NCBI GenBank assembly: GCA_963742875.1 | Contig: CAVUNO010000012.1 | Span: 406,508 to 470,507 of the forward strand | Direction of reading: 5' to 3' | Length of the DNA: 64,000 bases | Source: Bog-532 sp963742875 | Lineage (GTDB): Bacteria; Actinomycetota; Actinomycetes; Streptosporangiales; Streptosporangiaceae | In this document: positions 16,842 to 26,125 of the stretch, piece by piece | Layout: every line of letters starts with the position of its first letter | How positions within the stretch are numbered: the first letter of the stretch is position 1 | Made by a program: the position numbers and the translations under genes | Notes under the pieces: model-generated | Database searches by the model: none | Seen by the model: only the letters and a program-made list of their open reading frames with translations | What the model was told of the DNA's origin: nothing

Positions 16842-17207
16842 GGTCAACCCGACATGGCGCCCCGAGCTCACCGAGTGCGGTAAGCAGGCCATCGCGTGCT
16901 GTAGGGCGCGGCGCTCGGCGACATCCCGGTCGGCGACGACCCGGCGTGGGCGGCCCTCGTGGAGCTAGAGCGGCGGGCGAGATGTAAAACTGGCCGGTGT
17001 TCGCACTGGCGTAGCTGGATATAATTGGGCTGCGCGCGGGTCGGCATTATCCGCGCGTTGCTGCCGGCAGGAGCCCATCGCCTCTGTAAACCGGTTAGAC
17101 AGAAACGTTGGCGTACCTGTTTTATGCCTGAGCCGGACGGGCCGGACCAGCCGCTTGAGGCTGAACATCAGGTGCACGAACGGAGAACTCGGCCAGTGGA
17201 ACGCGGC
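16842..17207. other. Intergenic, degenerate sequence
   Basis: About 360 bases. The first 140 may be a further degraded continuation of the HTH region (an open frame with PSWAALVELERRARC-like coding). I see no intact gene or RNA. Confidence 0.3.
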
Positions 17208-17250
17208 GGCCTCTCCGTTCACGCCTGGCCATTTTCCGTTCGGAGAGGCC
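17208..17250. promoter_or_regulatory. Stem-loop in leader of small membrane protein
   Basis: ggcctctccg at 17208-17217 pairs perfectly with cggagaggcc at 17241-17250 across a 23-base loop, ending 16 bases before the next start codon. It could influence translation or act as an operator. Confidence 0.35.
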
Positions 17251-17266
17251 AGGCAGGACGTCAACC

Positions 17267-17485
17267 GTGCTCACGCACTTCGCCGGCTGCTCCGCTGTCG
17301 GCAGCATCGTTTGGCTTATCGGCTACGCCATCGCCCAGAAGGAACGCACCCGGCGGCTACTGCTGATCATCGCGACGCTCGCGTTGATCGCGCTCGTTGC
17401 GTTCGGCGTGTGGTGGTTCCACGACGCATGGCAGACCTTCCACCCGCCAGGGTGGCCCACGCCAGGCCACCGCGTGACGTCCTGA
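17267..17485 (+). CDS. Small membrane protein
   Basis: 72 residues from GTG 17267. Two hydrophobic segments (GCSAVGSIVWLIGYAIA and LLLIIATLALIALVAFGVWW) are separated by the charged loop QKERTRR, then a Pro/His-rich tail. Small two-helix proteins of this kind are common on actinobacterial mobile elements. No specific function can be given. It is followed by a strong hairpin that may end its transcript. Confidence 0.5.
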   Translation: MLTHFAGCSAVGSIVWLIGYAIAQKERTRRLLLIIATLALIALVAFGVWWFHDAWQTFHPPGWPTPGHRVTS

Positions 17486-17566
17486 CCGTCGCCGCTCCGC
17501 CCGCGTCGGCTCCGGGTGGTTAACTGCCTGACCTCGAACGAAGGGTGAGCCGAGGTACGCCGAAAG

Positions 17567-17593
17567 GGTCGGCCCGCATGTTGCGGGCCGACC
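17567..17593 (+). terminator. Strong hairpin after the small membrane protein
   Basis: Twelve-base perfect stem ggtcggcccgca / tgcgggccgacc with a 3-base loop. There is no run of T after it, as is common for actinobacterial terminators. It separates the membrane protein gene from the PIN-domain gene. Confidence 0.6.
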
Positions 17594-17734
17594 TGGTTGC
17601 GTTGGAGCGAGATTGGCCGACGTGCTAGGAGTCGACCCGCCGACGCCGTCAGAAGAAGATCCATCTCAATGAGACCCGGTTTCATCGCAACCCGAGTTAA
17701 TTGGGCGAAGGGATAGTTCTAAGGGTGATCACCG

Positions 17735-19288
17735 ATGACTCTCTGCATTCTTCGGCGAAGTGAGTCGCTGAGGGATGATGATGGGTTTGTGACCGAGCCA
17801 GAAGAAGCGGCAGGGAGTTTGGGCGGCCTGTATGACGGCTTCGAGGCCTACCGGACCCCGACGGAGGCTGACTACCGCGGCCTGCTTACGGGCGGGCTTG
17901 TCGTCCCAGACACTAATGTCTTTCTTAACCTGTATCGCTACAACGAGCAGACGCGAAGCGACCTGTTCACCGTATTGAGCGGACTTGGTGAGCGTCTGTG
18001 GGTTCCCCGGCAAGTGATGGTGGAGTTCTGGCGCAACCGCGAGGCTGTGCTCCAGGATCCTCGGGATACCGACAAGACGGCGAGAGAACTTGCTGCCCAG
18101 CGTGACGAAGCTACCGGTACCTTCCGCGCTTGGGCCAACCGTGTGGGACTGTCCTCGAAGCGCAGCGAAGAATTGATTAGCGTGTTGTCCGAGGCGTTTG
18201 GTGAGGTGATTGCTGGCGTTGCCGAACTTGCTGATGATGACGCGAGTCAGTCGGCAACGAACACCGGCAAGGACCCTGTACTCGTCGGACTTGAGCCGAT
18301 CCTAAACGGCCGCGTTGGGACGGGACTAGATGAGGCTGAGTACCATAAGGCGCTTGAGGAGGCGAAGCGCCGCGCGGCGGCAAAAGAGCCTCCAGGCTAT
18401 AAAGATTTCGGCAAGCCGGGAATTGGCCCGGCGGGGGATTATCTGATCTGGGCGCAGACTTTGCGGGAGGCTAAGCGACAGCGCCGAGACGTGCTGATCG
18501 TGACTGGCGACGTCAAAGAGGATTGGTGGCGGAGAGAACATGGAGAGCTCCGCGGACCTCGGCCGGAACTAGCGGAGGAAATGCGAAAGGTGGCGGGCGC
18601 TCGCCTGTTCATGTTCCGACCGGAGAGTCTCCTGCTACATGCGCGCCAGATCCTCAATTTCGAGGTGCGGGATGAGTCCGTACAGGACATCGAGCGGGTT
18701 GCGGAAGGAGAGAATGGCGGATGGAGCATAAGTACCATCGATCAGCTCTTGGCTCGGCTCTCCGAGGAAGGCTGGAGCGCCCAGGAGCAGGCGATACGGA
18801 TGGCGGCCTTGCGCGACGGCTTCGTGGAGCGTGAGATTGTTTATAGTCTAGGCGGATACGATGAAGGACGTAGTCTGCGAGGATTCACGCGGCCAGTCAA
18901 TCGCATCACCCGAGAATTTCGTCAGTATAAGATTATTCCGGAATCCGCAATCGATATTCTAGCAACTGAATACGACCCTGTAAGCGACAATCCTGGGTGG
19001 GCTTCCGGATTTCGTGTCCCGGACCTACTTGTTCCGCTAATTCAGGAAGTCCATCGGGAAAGGCAGCCGCTGGCCCTGCTTAAGCCTGACCCGGAGCTTC
19101 TTGCTGCCGCGATTGAGGAATTTCGTGACCTGGGGCATGAGGTTGATGAAAGCATGCGCGAGGATGATACGTACGGTCGCCCACAGTGGCGCTGCCGCGC
19201 GTGCGGGAGCACTCTGTCCTTGAGGGGATCTGGAGAGCGGTGGGCTTCGCCTACGGGACGGGCGCCTTGCTCGCACTCTGATGGGTAA
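17735..19288 (+). CDS. PIN-like domain protein (PIN_8/DUF4935 type)
   Basis: 517 residues from ATG 17735; GTG 17789 is an alternative start. The N-terminal PIN-like nuclease domain has LVVPDTNVFLNLYRY (first acidic residue), WVPRQVMVEFWRNR (Glu), GPAGDYLIW (Asp) and VLIVTGDVKEDWW (Asp), the four acidic positions expected for an active RNase fold. The C-terminal half is alpha-helical, and the extreme end has a CRAC pair that may be an incomplete zinc site. Family members occur in defence and plasmid contexts and are presumed RNases. It stands alone between two hairpins; no antitoxin gene is adjacent. Nuclease activity is inferred from motifs only. Confidence 0.72.
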   Translation: MTLCILRRSESLRDDDGFVTEPEEAAGSLGGLYDGFEAYRTPTEADYRGLLTGGLVVPDTNVFLNLYRYNEQTRSDLFTVLSGLGERLWVPRQVMVEFWRNREAVLQDPRDTDKTARELAAQRDEATGTFRAWANRVGLSSKRSEELISVLSEAFGEVIAGVAELADDDASQSATNTGKDPVLVGLEPILNGRVGTGLDEAEYHKALEEAKRRAAAKEPPGYKDFGKPGIGPAGDYLIWAQTLREAKRQRRDVLIVTGDVKEDWWRREHGELRGPRPELAEEMRKVAGARLFMFRPESLLLHARQILNFEVRDESVQDIERVAEGENGGWSISTIDQLLARLSEEGWSAQEQAIRMAALRDGFVEREIVYSLGGYDEGRSLRGFTRPVNRITREFRQYKIIPESAIDILATEYDPVSDNPGWASGFRVPDLLVPLIQEVHRERQPLALLKPDPELLAAAIEEFRDLGHEVDESMREDDTYGRPQWRCRACGSTLSLRGSGERWASPTGRAPCSHSDG

Positions 19289-19527
19289 TAACTGCCGAGC
19301 GTCGGCCGTCTGTCCGCAGGGGAGAGGTTTACCGCTCGCTAATGTATAACGGGGCTTTGCCCCAACCCGACGAGGCATGCGTGGACAGGCTGGCGTGTGT
19401 GCATGGGCGGGCTGAGGCGGGTGGGGGTTCCGGCTGGGACTCAAGATAGTCCACAATGTGGCTGTTCATTCCGCCGCTTGCAGCGGTCGGGTGGCCGTTG
19501 CCGGCCGAGCCCCAGCCGGAGCCTGTC

Positions 19528-21213
19528 ATGACGCTACCGCGTACTGCCGCCGAGGTCCTGTCCGGGCACGTGAGGCTGGAGATCCGCTGCACCGACCGGG
19601 TGCTGCTGACCTTCCGGCAGCCGCGACTGCAGTACGGGCAGGGCATCCACGGGTTCTTCTGCTATCACCGCGGGAACCAGTTCGCCTCCTCGGCGCTGAT
19701 GATGCCGATGACCGAGCGCTTCGCCGCGGACATCCGCCACTACATCGACGTGCGGAGGCTGGAGCTGGTCCGGTTCGCCAAGGGGCAGAGCAAGGACCAG
19801 GTCGCCAGGGGCTACCTGGCCGAGAAGTCCGGCGGCGACCAGATCCTGTTCGTCGGCGTGGCCCAGGAAAAGGCCCGGATATGGCGCACCTCCCAGCGCC
19901 GGGACCCGGCGACCGGCAAGAGGTACCCGTGGCTTTACCAGGACCAGGCGATGGTGAACCACTGGTACTTCTACGGGTTCAACGCCGGCTTCGGGCCGTT
20001 CTACGTCAAGTTCTGCGGCTATTTCCCGTTCACCGGGCAGGTCTACTTCAACGGCCACGAGTACGCCAAGCAGCAGTGCCTGAAGCAGGGAATCGCGTTC
20101 ACTCCGCTGGACAACGCGTTCGGCGCCGTCAGCGACGCGGCTGCCGTCCAGCGGATCTGCGACGGGCTCACCGATCAGAAGATCTACCGGTTCGCCGGCA
20201 AGTGGCTGGCCCGGCTGCCGCAGCCGTTCACCCGCGACGACGAAGAGGCGGATTACCGCTGGCAGCTGTCGGTCCAGCAGATCGAGTTCTCCACCACCAT
20301 GGCCCTGGACCGCCCCCTGAGCGGCCGCATCTTCTTCGAGCAGCTCATCCGCGACAACCTGGACATCGGCCGCCCGGACAAGGTGAACCTCGTCTTCGGC
20401 CGGACCATCCGGCAGCGCGGCAAAGGCCAGACCCCCGGGACCTTCCGCACCCAGGTGATCACCTCCGGCACCTGCCCGTATATCTACCTGTTTTACAAGA
20501 AGACCCAGGTCAAGCAGTACCTGAAAGAAGGGAGGGCGCTCCGCACCGAGACCACCCTCAACCAGCCCCGCGACTTCGGCATCGGCAAAGAGCTGACTAA
20601 CCTCGCCGCCATGGCGAAGGCAGGCTACTCAGCCAACCGGCGCCTGCTGGACGCCGAACGCATCAGCCACGACCCCGCCGCCGGGACCGCCGCCCTGGAA
20701 ACCCTCACCAGCCCCGTCATCAGCACCACCTGCACCCGCGTCCCCGGCATGCGCTTCCCCGACCCCCGCGTCCAGGCGCTCCTTGCCGCCTGCTGCGCCC
20801 TCGCGCTCCGGCCCGCCGGCTTCACCAGCCGCGACCTGCGGCACATCCTCGCCCCCCAGCTCGGCAGGGCACCTGAGGAAATGACCGGCGGCCAGATCAG
20901 CTACGACCTGCGCAGGCTCCGCGCCCACCAGATCATCGAGCGCATCCCCCATAGCCGCACCTACCAGGTCACCGCCGACGGCCTGTCCACCGCTCTGTTC
21001 TTCACCCGCCTGACCAGACGCGTCATCATCCCCGCGCTCGCCGAGATCGCCGCTGCCGGCCCGCCGCCCGGCAGCCCGCTCCGCCAGGCCGACCGCGCCT
21101 ACAGGGCCGCGATCGCCGACCTCGCGGCCCAGGCCTCGCTCGGCATCCAGCCACGATCCGTCACCAAAAGCCAGTCACACCCAGCATCAGTCGTAACACG
21201 CAACCCAAGTTGA
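19528..21213 (+). CDS. Conserved actinobacterial protein of unknown function
   Basis: 561 residues if started at ATG 19528 (PRTAAEVLSGHVRLEIRC follows). I recognise the sequence pattern as a widespread family found in soil bacteria, often several per genome: FRQPRLQYGQGIHGFFCYHR, ALDRPLSGRIFFEQLIRDNL, KQYLKEGRALRTETTLNQPR then DFGIGKELTNL, and a C-terminal winged-helix-like part (MTGGQISYDLRRLRAHQIIE RI). The family has no assigned function. Its presence on mobile DNA and its DNA-binding-like tail suggest a mobile-element or nucleic-acid role, but this is conjecture. It appears complete and is much more GC-rich than the PIN gene. Confidence 0.7.
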   Translation: MTLPRTAAEVLSGHVRLEIRCTDRVLLTFRQPRLQYGQGIHGFFCYHRGNQFASSALMMPMTERFAADIRHYIDVRRLELVRFAKGQSKDQVARGYLAEKSGGDQILFVGVAQEKARIWRTSQRRDPATGKRYPWLYQDQAMVNHWYFYGFNAGFGPFYVKFCGYFPFTGQVYFNGHEYAKQQCLKQGIAFTPLDNAFGAVSDAAAVQRICDGLTDQKIYRFAGKWLARLPQPFTRDDEEADYRWQLSVQQIEFSTTMALDRPLSGRIFFEQLIRDNLDIGRPDKVNLVFGRTIRQRGKGQTPGTFRTQVITSGTCPYIYLFYKKTQVKQYLKEGRALRTETTLNQPRDFGIGKELTNLAAMAKAGYSANRRLLDAERISHDPAAGTAALETLTSPVISTTCTRVPGMRFPDPRVQALLAACCALALRPAGFTSRDLRHILAPQLGRAPEEMTGGQISYDLRRLRAHQIIERIPHSRTYQVTADGLSTALFFTRLTRRVIIPALAEIAAAGPPPGSPLRQADRAYRAAIADLAAQASLGIQPRSVTKSQSHPASVVTRNPS

Positions 21214-21407
21214 CTCGACCGGTGAAATCCCTGCGGGGAAAGATAACCTACCCGGCATCATTACCCGATATTCGCGCGGAAATCTTGCCATTCTTGATCA
21301 GACAGACGGATTACGGGGCCATCGGGATTCTTGGAGTCCCGGATAATTCGGTCGGCGCCGTTGGGCAGGATGGCTACCTCTACGCAGTTCCCGCCGCTGC
21401 CGCCTGA
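21210..21407 (+). CDS. Small hypothetical protein coupled to the preceding gene
   Basis: TTG 21210 overlaps the preceding stop; GTG 21222 is an alternative start. The frame encodes about 65 residues with YPASLPDIRAEILPFLIRQT and ending LYAVPAAAA. No family recognised. The overlap and the amino-acid makeup make it plausible, not certain. Confidence 0.35.
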   Translation: MTRPVKSLRGKITYPASLPDIRAEILPFLIRQTDYGAIGILGVPDNSVGAVGQDGYLYAVPAAAA

Positions 21408-21417
21408 ATAAGAAGAC

Positions 21418-22236
21418 TTAGTCCACGTCAGCCGATCCATAGCGCTCGCTCCTTATCGTGGCCATGGCTCTCATTGATTCATCCGGCGCAAGAGCGGAAG
21501 CGCGGATGAGGTCAAAACAGGTCATGGCCGATGCCACCTCGTCCTGAGCTTCGGTAGATCGGCCAGAATACCATCCCTCAGTATACCAGACTGAAGGAGA
21601 ATCTTTGAATTCCAGTATTCGGAGCGGACCTTCCATTCCCGGATGAGACGTAGCACTGAATGGCATTATCTGAATGATGACATTTGTATCCTGGGACATC
21701 TTTTCCAGCTTAGCGAGCTGGTCGCGCATGATGTGCGGGCCGCCGAACGGCCGATACAGAATTGACTCGTCCAGAACGAACCAGGCCATCGGCGGCTCGT
21801 TGGCTGAGAAGATCTCCTGGCGGCTGACTCTTGCGGTAACGTCCCGTTCGATCGTCTCATCGTCATCCCGCGGACGGACCGCCCGCATGATGGCCCGTGC
21901 GTAGTCAGGCGTCTGGAGTAGCCCGGGAATGATGCGCAGTTCCCATTCGTGGATCTTGAACGCCTGTCCTTCGAGCTCAGCCACACGCGCAAACCACGAC
22001 GGATAGGTCCCGCCCGCGGTGATCGGCCACACGCTGGACAAGGCACCGCCGGTGCTCAGCTCGGTGTCCATGCGTTCCACCAGGTCGAGTTTCGCCGGCT
22101 TGGTTCCGGTCTCGATCGCGCTGACCAGCGAGGGGGAGCAGTACACTCGCACGGCCAGATCCTTCTGAGAGAGCCCGGCTCGCTCGCGCAATGCGCGAAG
22201 GACGCTCCCGAAGACGAGGATAGGGTCCGCCTCCAC
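21418..22236 (-). CDS. XRE-family regulator with DUF5753
   Basis: About 272 residues; I take GTG 22236 (GTG 22245 is also possible). An N-terminal helix-turn-helix (LRALRERAGLSQKDLAVRV then SPSLVSAIETG) is followed by a DUF5753 domain with WELRIIPGLLQTPDYARAIM, VLDESILYRPFGG, MRDQLAKLE and IMPFSATSHPGMEG. These regulators are abundant in actinomycetes and usually pair with a small DUF397 protein; none is next to it here. The divergent gene pair to the right may be its target. Confidence 0.88.
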   Translation of the reverse strand: MEADPILVFGSVLRALRERAGLSQKDLAVRVYCSPSLVSAIETGTKPAKLDLVERMDTELSTGGALSSVWPITAGGTYPSWFARVAELEGQAFKIHEWELRIIPGLLQTPDYARAIMRAVRPRDDDETIERDVTARVSRQEIFSANEPPMAWFVLDESILYRPFGGPHIMRDQLAKLEKMSQDTNVIIQIMPFSATSHPGMEGPLRILEFKDSPSVWYTEGWYSGRSTEAQDEVASAMTCFDLIRASALAPDESMRAMATIRSERYGSADVD

Positions 22237-22397
22237 TGGGATCACTGCCTTTCTACTCGCTAAAAGCCGATTCCACGGCCAACGATGGATTTCCACGCAT
22301 CACGGTGTTTGAGCACTTGCCTGAAGTCAGGCAGGCGCACTCGCCCCCGCTGGGCCATTGTGGCCAGTATTGGAAGATGACAGCCCGAGGTGAGAGC

Positions 22398-22784
22398 GTG
22401 ATTACCCAACCCAGAAGCCGGGATGATTCGGACCGCCGCATCCGGGATACTGCCGGACTGAAAAGCGACTATGTCTGGTGGTCGTTTTACTGGTCTAGGG
22501 CAAATGTCCTGACCGCCGTGTACCTGGGAGTAGGGCCTGAGAGGATCGTCACCGGGTATACGGCTGATGAGGTGCGGACGAAGATTGAACAGGTGGAACT
22601 TAACCGCAGTGATGAGCTTGCGCGCCTGCGTCACGATTTTCCCGGCCTGACTATTTGGTCCAGCGAATCCGGAAAGCTGTACGCGATACGGACCGATCCA
22701 CAGCACACTCCGCCGCTCATTCTCGCTCTGGAAGCCAGTACTGCGCCGGAACTTCGGCGGCTTATAGCCGGGTGGGAAAAGTGA
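22398..22784 (+). CDS. Hypothetical protein, first of a coupled pair
   Basis: 128 residues from GTG 22398 (GAGG nearby; ATG 22377 is an alternative). It reads DYVWWSFYWSRANVLTAVYL, then GYTADEVRTKIEQVEL and a C-terminal LEASTAPELRRLIAGWEK. It is mixed alpha/beta and soluble. Divergent from the XRE regulator, and its stop overlaps the next start (GTGA). No family recognised. Confidence 0.55.
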   Translation: MITQPRSRDDSDRRIRDTAGLKSDYVWWSFYWSRANVLTAVYLGVGPERIVTGYTADEVRTKIEQVELNRSDELARLRHDFPGLTIWSSESGKLYAIRTDPQHTPPLILALEASTAPELRRLIAGWEK

Positions 22785-23044
22785 GCTTTCCCGAGATCCC
22801 CGGGCGCCCGGGGAAGATCGCGGGCCTTCTCCGTCAATGGGCGCCGTTCTGGCGGGGAAGGCCCGCGGGCTCGTGGACCGTCTGGAATGACGGCGATGCC
22901 GCATCATCGCATAGGGTGTCTCAGCGCGAACAAGCAGAACGCATCCTGCTCGCTTACCCGGATCACGATTACATGTACATAGAATCGCCGGCCGGTGCAC
23001 AGTATGCCTGGAATTGTTTCCGCGAGTGCTGGGAAAGAATCTAA
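22781..23044 (+). CDS. Hypothetical protein, second of a coupled pair
   Basis: 87 residues from GTG 22781, overlapping the preceding stop by four bases. It contains WAPFWRGRPAGSWTVWNDGD, QREQAERILLAYPDHDYMYI and a C-terminal WNCFRECWERI rich in Trp and Cys. The tight coupling to the previous gene argues that both are real. Function unknown. Confidence 0.55.
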   Translation: MSFPEIPGRPGKIAGLLRQWAPFWRGRPAGSWTVWNDGDAASSHRVSQREQAERILLAYPDHDYMYIESPAGAQYAWNCFRECWERI

Positions 23045-23229
23045 GCTGCACGCCTCCTCGCATGCTTCCGTTACGCGAAGCAAAGACCCCGGCGGGGCTG
23101 TGGGAACGAGTGCGGGCACGCACTGCCAGCCCCGTCGGGGAGCCTGCGTCCGCAGTCTAGTCCTCTATGAACGTCACTGGAAGTCCTTCGACGTACCTGT
23201 GTGTCCTTGCAGGTCACGAGGCTTCTACC

Positions 23230-23496
23230 ATGATCGCCATGTCTCTGGAGGATCGAACGGCCCGGATCAAGCATGGTTCGTCCGTACCCGTGTCCGTCCA
23301 GGTGGCCGTAGACATCGAAGCAGACATAGATGCGGGGAGAATCGCGCCTGACACTCGTCTGCCAAGCGAGGCAGAATTGTCCGTCCAGTACGGCGTTGCC
23401 CGGGGCACGGTGCGTCGCGCGATCGAGCAGCTCCGCGACCGCGGCAAGCTTGTCACTGTTCACGGCAGAGGAACGTTCGTCCCCCCAAAGACGTAG
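23230..23496 (+). CDS. Short GntR-family regulator (DNA-binding domain only)
   Basis: About 88 residues from ATG 23230 (ATG 23239 also possible). It has VQVAVDIEADIDAGRIAPDT, LPSEAELSVQYGVARGTVRR and GKLVTVHGRGTFV, which is a complete GntR winged helix. The usual C-terminal ligand domain is absent, as in many short GntR proteins of actinobacterial plasmids and integrative elements. Likely a regulator of island genes. Confidence 0.85.
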   Translation: MIAMSLEDRTARIKHGSSVPVSVQVAVDIEADIDAGRIAPDTRLPSEAELSVQYGVARGTVRRAIEQLRDRGKLVTVHGRGTFVPPKT

Positions 23497-23620
23497 CTCC
23501 CATCAAACCCATGCGGGTCTTGAACCATTCGGGCGATCTCGCCTGTGATGTCTCGTTAGAGTGATGGACTAACTGCACTAAGTTTCACAGGCGAGCGACC
23601 AAGGGAACGGGTAGCGCGCC

Positions 23621-25096
23621 ATGGTGTTAAGCGTCTCTGACGTGCGTGCCACCGTTACGAAGGTTTGCGCGCGTACCGATGTTCTCGACGCATGCCGCAA
23701 ACGTGACCTGGGCACCGTCATCGCTGTTCTCGGAGCGCATGGTGTCACACAGGGCCAGATCTCGGGCTTGACCGGCATCCCGCAGGGTCGTCTGAGCGAG
23801 TACATGACGCGTAAGCGCGTTCCGCGCGCCTCTTCGACGTTTCAGGCATTCGCCGATGGCGTCGGTATGCCCTCGACCGCGCGTGAAGCGCTTGGCCTGG
23901 CTCCTGGTCCACCGGGAGAATCTGCGGCCATCGGCGGTCAGTCGCCAGGGCTGGCCGTTCCGGACGCTGGCTTGAGCTATCCGGACACGTCGGCACCAGC
24001 CGCAGACAATCTGGCCCACTTGTGGCAAGCCGATCTCAATGAGGCAACGGCGCCGTGGGGCCAGGCCGATCCTGGGCCGTGGAACGATGCCTCTCTTCGG
24101 TGGCTGGTCGATCCGGGCTGTCAGCCCGACAACGGAAAGGCAGACGGGGCCCGCATCGGTCTGGCGGATATCGAGAGGTTCCGCGCGACCGTCGATTTGT
24201 TCGTCCATCTCGACAACCGGTTCGGTGGAGGGCATGCCCGGACGACTCTCGTTCAGTACCTCAGCACCGACGCGGGGCGCCTGCTACGTGGCCGGTACAG
24301 CGAAACCACCGGCCGGGCGCTGTACTCGTCGGTGGCCGAGGCGACTCTCCTCGCGGCCTGGATGAGTTACGACAGCATGCCCGCCAGCGCGCTCGCTCAG
24401 CGGTACTTCATCCAGGCACTCGCGCTCGCCCAGGCAGGCGACGACCGACTGCTGGGCGCGAGCATCCTGGACGCGATGAGCCACCAGGCGACGTACATGG
24501 GCCGCTTCAGCGAGGCGGCCAACCTCGCACGCGCTGCCAAGACAGGGACCCAAGGCGTCGCCACTCCCACTCTCGTATCGCATTTCCACACTATGGAGGC
24601 GCGCGCCCTGGCCCGGATGGGCGACGGGAAAGGCTGCGATCACGCCTTGGCCGAGGCGGTTCGCGAGTTCGAGCGGCGCACGCCGGAAAATGATCCTGCC
24701 TGGATTCGGTACTTCGATGAGTTCGAGCTGTCTGCCGAGTTCGGCCACTGTCTGTGCGACCTCGGGCGGGCAACGGAGGCGGCGCGGCACGCGAGCCGCG
24801 GTGTGATGGCCGTCGATGAAACAACATTGGGCCGCAGTGACTTTTTCGCCACGGTGGTCCTCGCCGACGCGTATGTGGCTGCCGGAGAGGTCGAGCAGGC
24901 GTGCAGCGTGGCCCTCAAGGCGCTCACGGCTGGCGAACAGATACGGTCGGCCCGCTGCGTCAACTACCTTCGCGAGTTCAGCCAGCGCCTATCTACCGTC
25001 GGTGACACTCCAACGATCAGGGATTTTTACGGCCAGGCCGCAGAATCACGGTTGTGGCGCATTGCCAAGCGACCTGGCGCGACGGCTCCTAATTGA
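23621..25096 (+). CDS. HTH-TPR transcriptional regulator
   Basis: 491 residues from ATG 23621. The N-terminal helix-turn-helix region includes GVTQGQISGLTGIPQGRLSE; a variable linker follows (residues 95-150); the rest is helical with TPR-like repeats (AQRYFIQALALAQAGDDRLL, GRFSEAANLARAAKTG, AYVAAGEVEQACSVALKAL). This layout is common among Streptomyces-type regulators, some of which affect development and antibiotic production, but the specific target cannot be read from sequence. Complete. Confidence 0.82.
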   Translation: MVLSVSDVRATVTKVCARTDVLDACRKRDLGTVIAVLGAHGVTQGQISGLTGIPQGRLSEYMTRKRVPRASSTFQAFADGVGMPSTAREALGLAPGPPGESAAIGGQSPGLAVPDAGLSYPDTSAPAADNLAHLWQADLNEATAPWGQADPGPWNDASLRWLVDPGCQPDNGKADGARIGLADIERFRATVDLFVHLDNRFGGGHARTTLVQYLSTDAGRLLRGRYSETTGRALYSSVAEATLLAAWMSYDSMPASALAQRYFIQALALAQAGDDRLLGASILDAMSHQATYMGRFSEAANLARAAKTGTQGVATPTLVSHFHTMEARALARMGDGKGCDHALAEAVREFERRTPENDPAWIRYFDEFELSAEFGHCLCDLGRATEAARHASRGVMAVDETTLGRSDFFATVVLADAYVAAGEVEQACSVALKALTAGEQIRSARCVNYLREFSQRLSTVGDTPTIRDFYGQAAESRLWRIAKRPGATAPN

Positions 25097-25195
25097 GGTG
25101 ATCTGCCTGCATCTAGTCACTGAAGCCTGTTCAAAATGGGGTGGGACGAGCGCGGCCCCGCGACGTCGTGATTTGATGCGGCTGGTGGTGACCCG

Positions 25196-25673
25196 ATGAC
25201 CGGACTTAAGTTCCGCCCCGTTGGGCAATGGCGCCGGGTGCCCGTCCCCTCCGCTGACCCAGCTTTAGCGCTCGTACCTGGAGAAGTTTGGAGCTGGCTC
25301 CGGCGGGCGTGTCTTCTCCGGCCTCAATGGGGGCGAGCTAGCGTCGATCACCCACCGCCGCTCATGGGACAAGGCACGCCTTGTGGCACTGACGGCCGCT
25401 GAATACGCCTCTTCACTAGTCAAACGTGTATACGACTTGCGGCACGCTTGCGTCTCGACATGACTCAACGGCGGTTTCCCCGCCTGCCCAGGTCGCCGAG
25501 TGGGCTGATCACAGTGTCGCCGTACTGCTCAACGTCTACGCCAAGTGCATGGCCAGGACCAGATAGCCAAGCGGCGCATCGAGGACGCGCTACGCGACCC
25601 CGAAGAGGACACGCTGATGGCCTCACTCGTAGACGTGCCGAGTCAACCACGACGCGGGACGAACAACGAATGC
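25196..25673 (+). pseudogene. C-terminal remnant of a second type of tyrosine integrase
   Basis: Reads GLKFRPVGQWRRVPVP, then GRVFSGLNGGELASITHRRS, LTAAEYASSLVKRVYDLRHA, a TGA after CVST, then in a new frame LNGGFPPAQVAEWADHSVAV and NVYAKCM...RIEDALRD. This is the catalytic domain of the integrase type found on Streptomyces integrative elements, with the His/Arg box and Tyr visible but with a stop, frame changes and DHSV in place of GHSV. It is a different family from the tRNA-Thr integrase. A shorter relic of the same type lies at 33975-34170, on the other side of the defence operon. Confidence 0.75.
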
Positions 25674-25836
25674 TAGGCGGCATGCACACCTACCTGCCAG
25701 GGGCATGACCTTCAGTGATCAGCCCGGCCAGGATTCGCCGCCCAGGGAACTATGTCTACCTCCGAGTGCTGGCACACCCGCACTAGATCGTTAACTGGAG
25801 CTAGACAGAACCCGCCCAAAACCATAACGTTATTCT
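25674..25836. other. Leader region of the ABC-3C-type operon
   Basis: AT-rich compared with flanks (ccaaaaccataacgttattc just before the start). A promoter here is likely; no exact boxes can be assigned. Confidence 0.3.
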
Positions 25837-26125
25837 GTGGTGGATCAACCGATCGAAGCTCGGCCTGAAGAAGACAGAGGCCACGATACGGCTGTTTGGT
25901 ACGCATATCAGTACTCCTGTACAGCCCGCGACTGTCTTAAAATGCTAACGGATGCTACACCTTGGGTTTTGTGTGAGTGGCACACCGACTTTATTTGTGC
26001 TGGACTGAATGGAGCTCCGCCACATCACCTCGTTTCAGTAAAACATCGCGAGCCAGACCAAGGAGCATGGCCTCTCTCGGAGATGGCAAAGAGAGGTGGC
26101 CTTGCAACTCTCTATAAGCGTTGGA
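25837..26125 (+). CDS. DUF4297 (Cap4-type) nuclease, 5' exon
   Basis: GTG 25837 opens a frame that reads TAVWYAYQYSCTARDCLKML, WVLCEWHTDFICAGL and LVSVKHREPDQGAWPLSEMA, then GLATLYKRW, the N-terminal nuclease core of DUF4297 proteins. The Glu in CEW, the Asp of TDF and the Lys of SVKH fit a PD-(D/E)XK active site. The codon after TGG is split: one base (A, 26125) lies before the intron. The exon is 289 bases and joins 30296 in frame to give a 418-residue protein. Without splicing the frame ends at 26157 and yields a 106-residue stub that keeps the catalytic motif. In CBASS, Cap4 proteins with this domain cut DNA; here the partners are ABC-3C-like genes. Confidence 0.78.
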
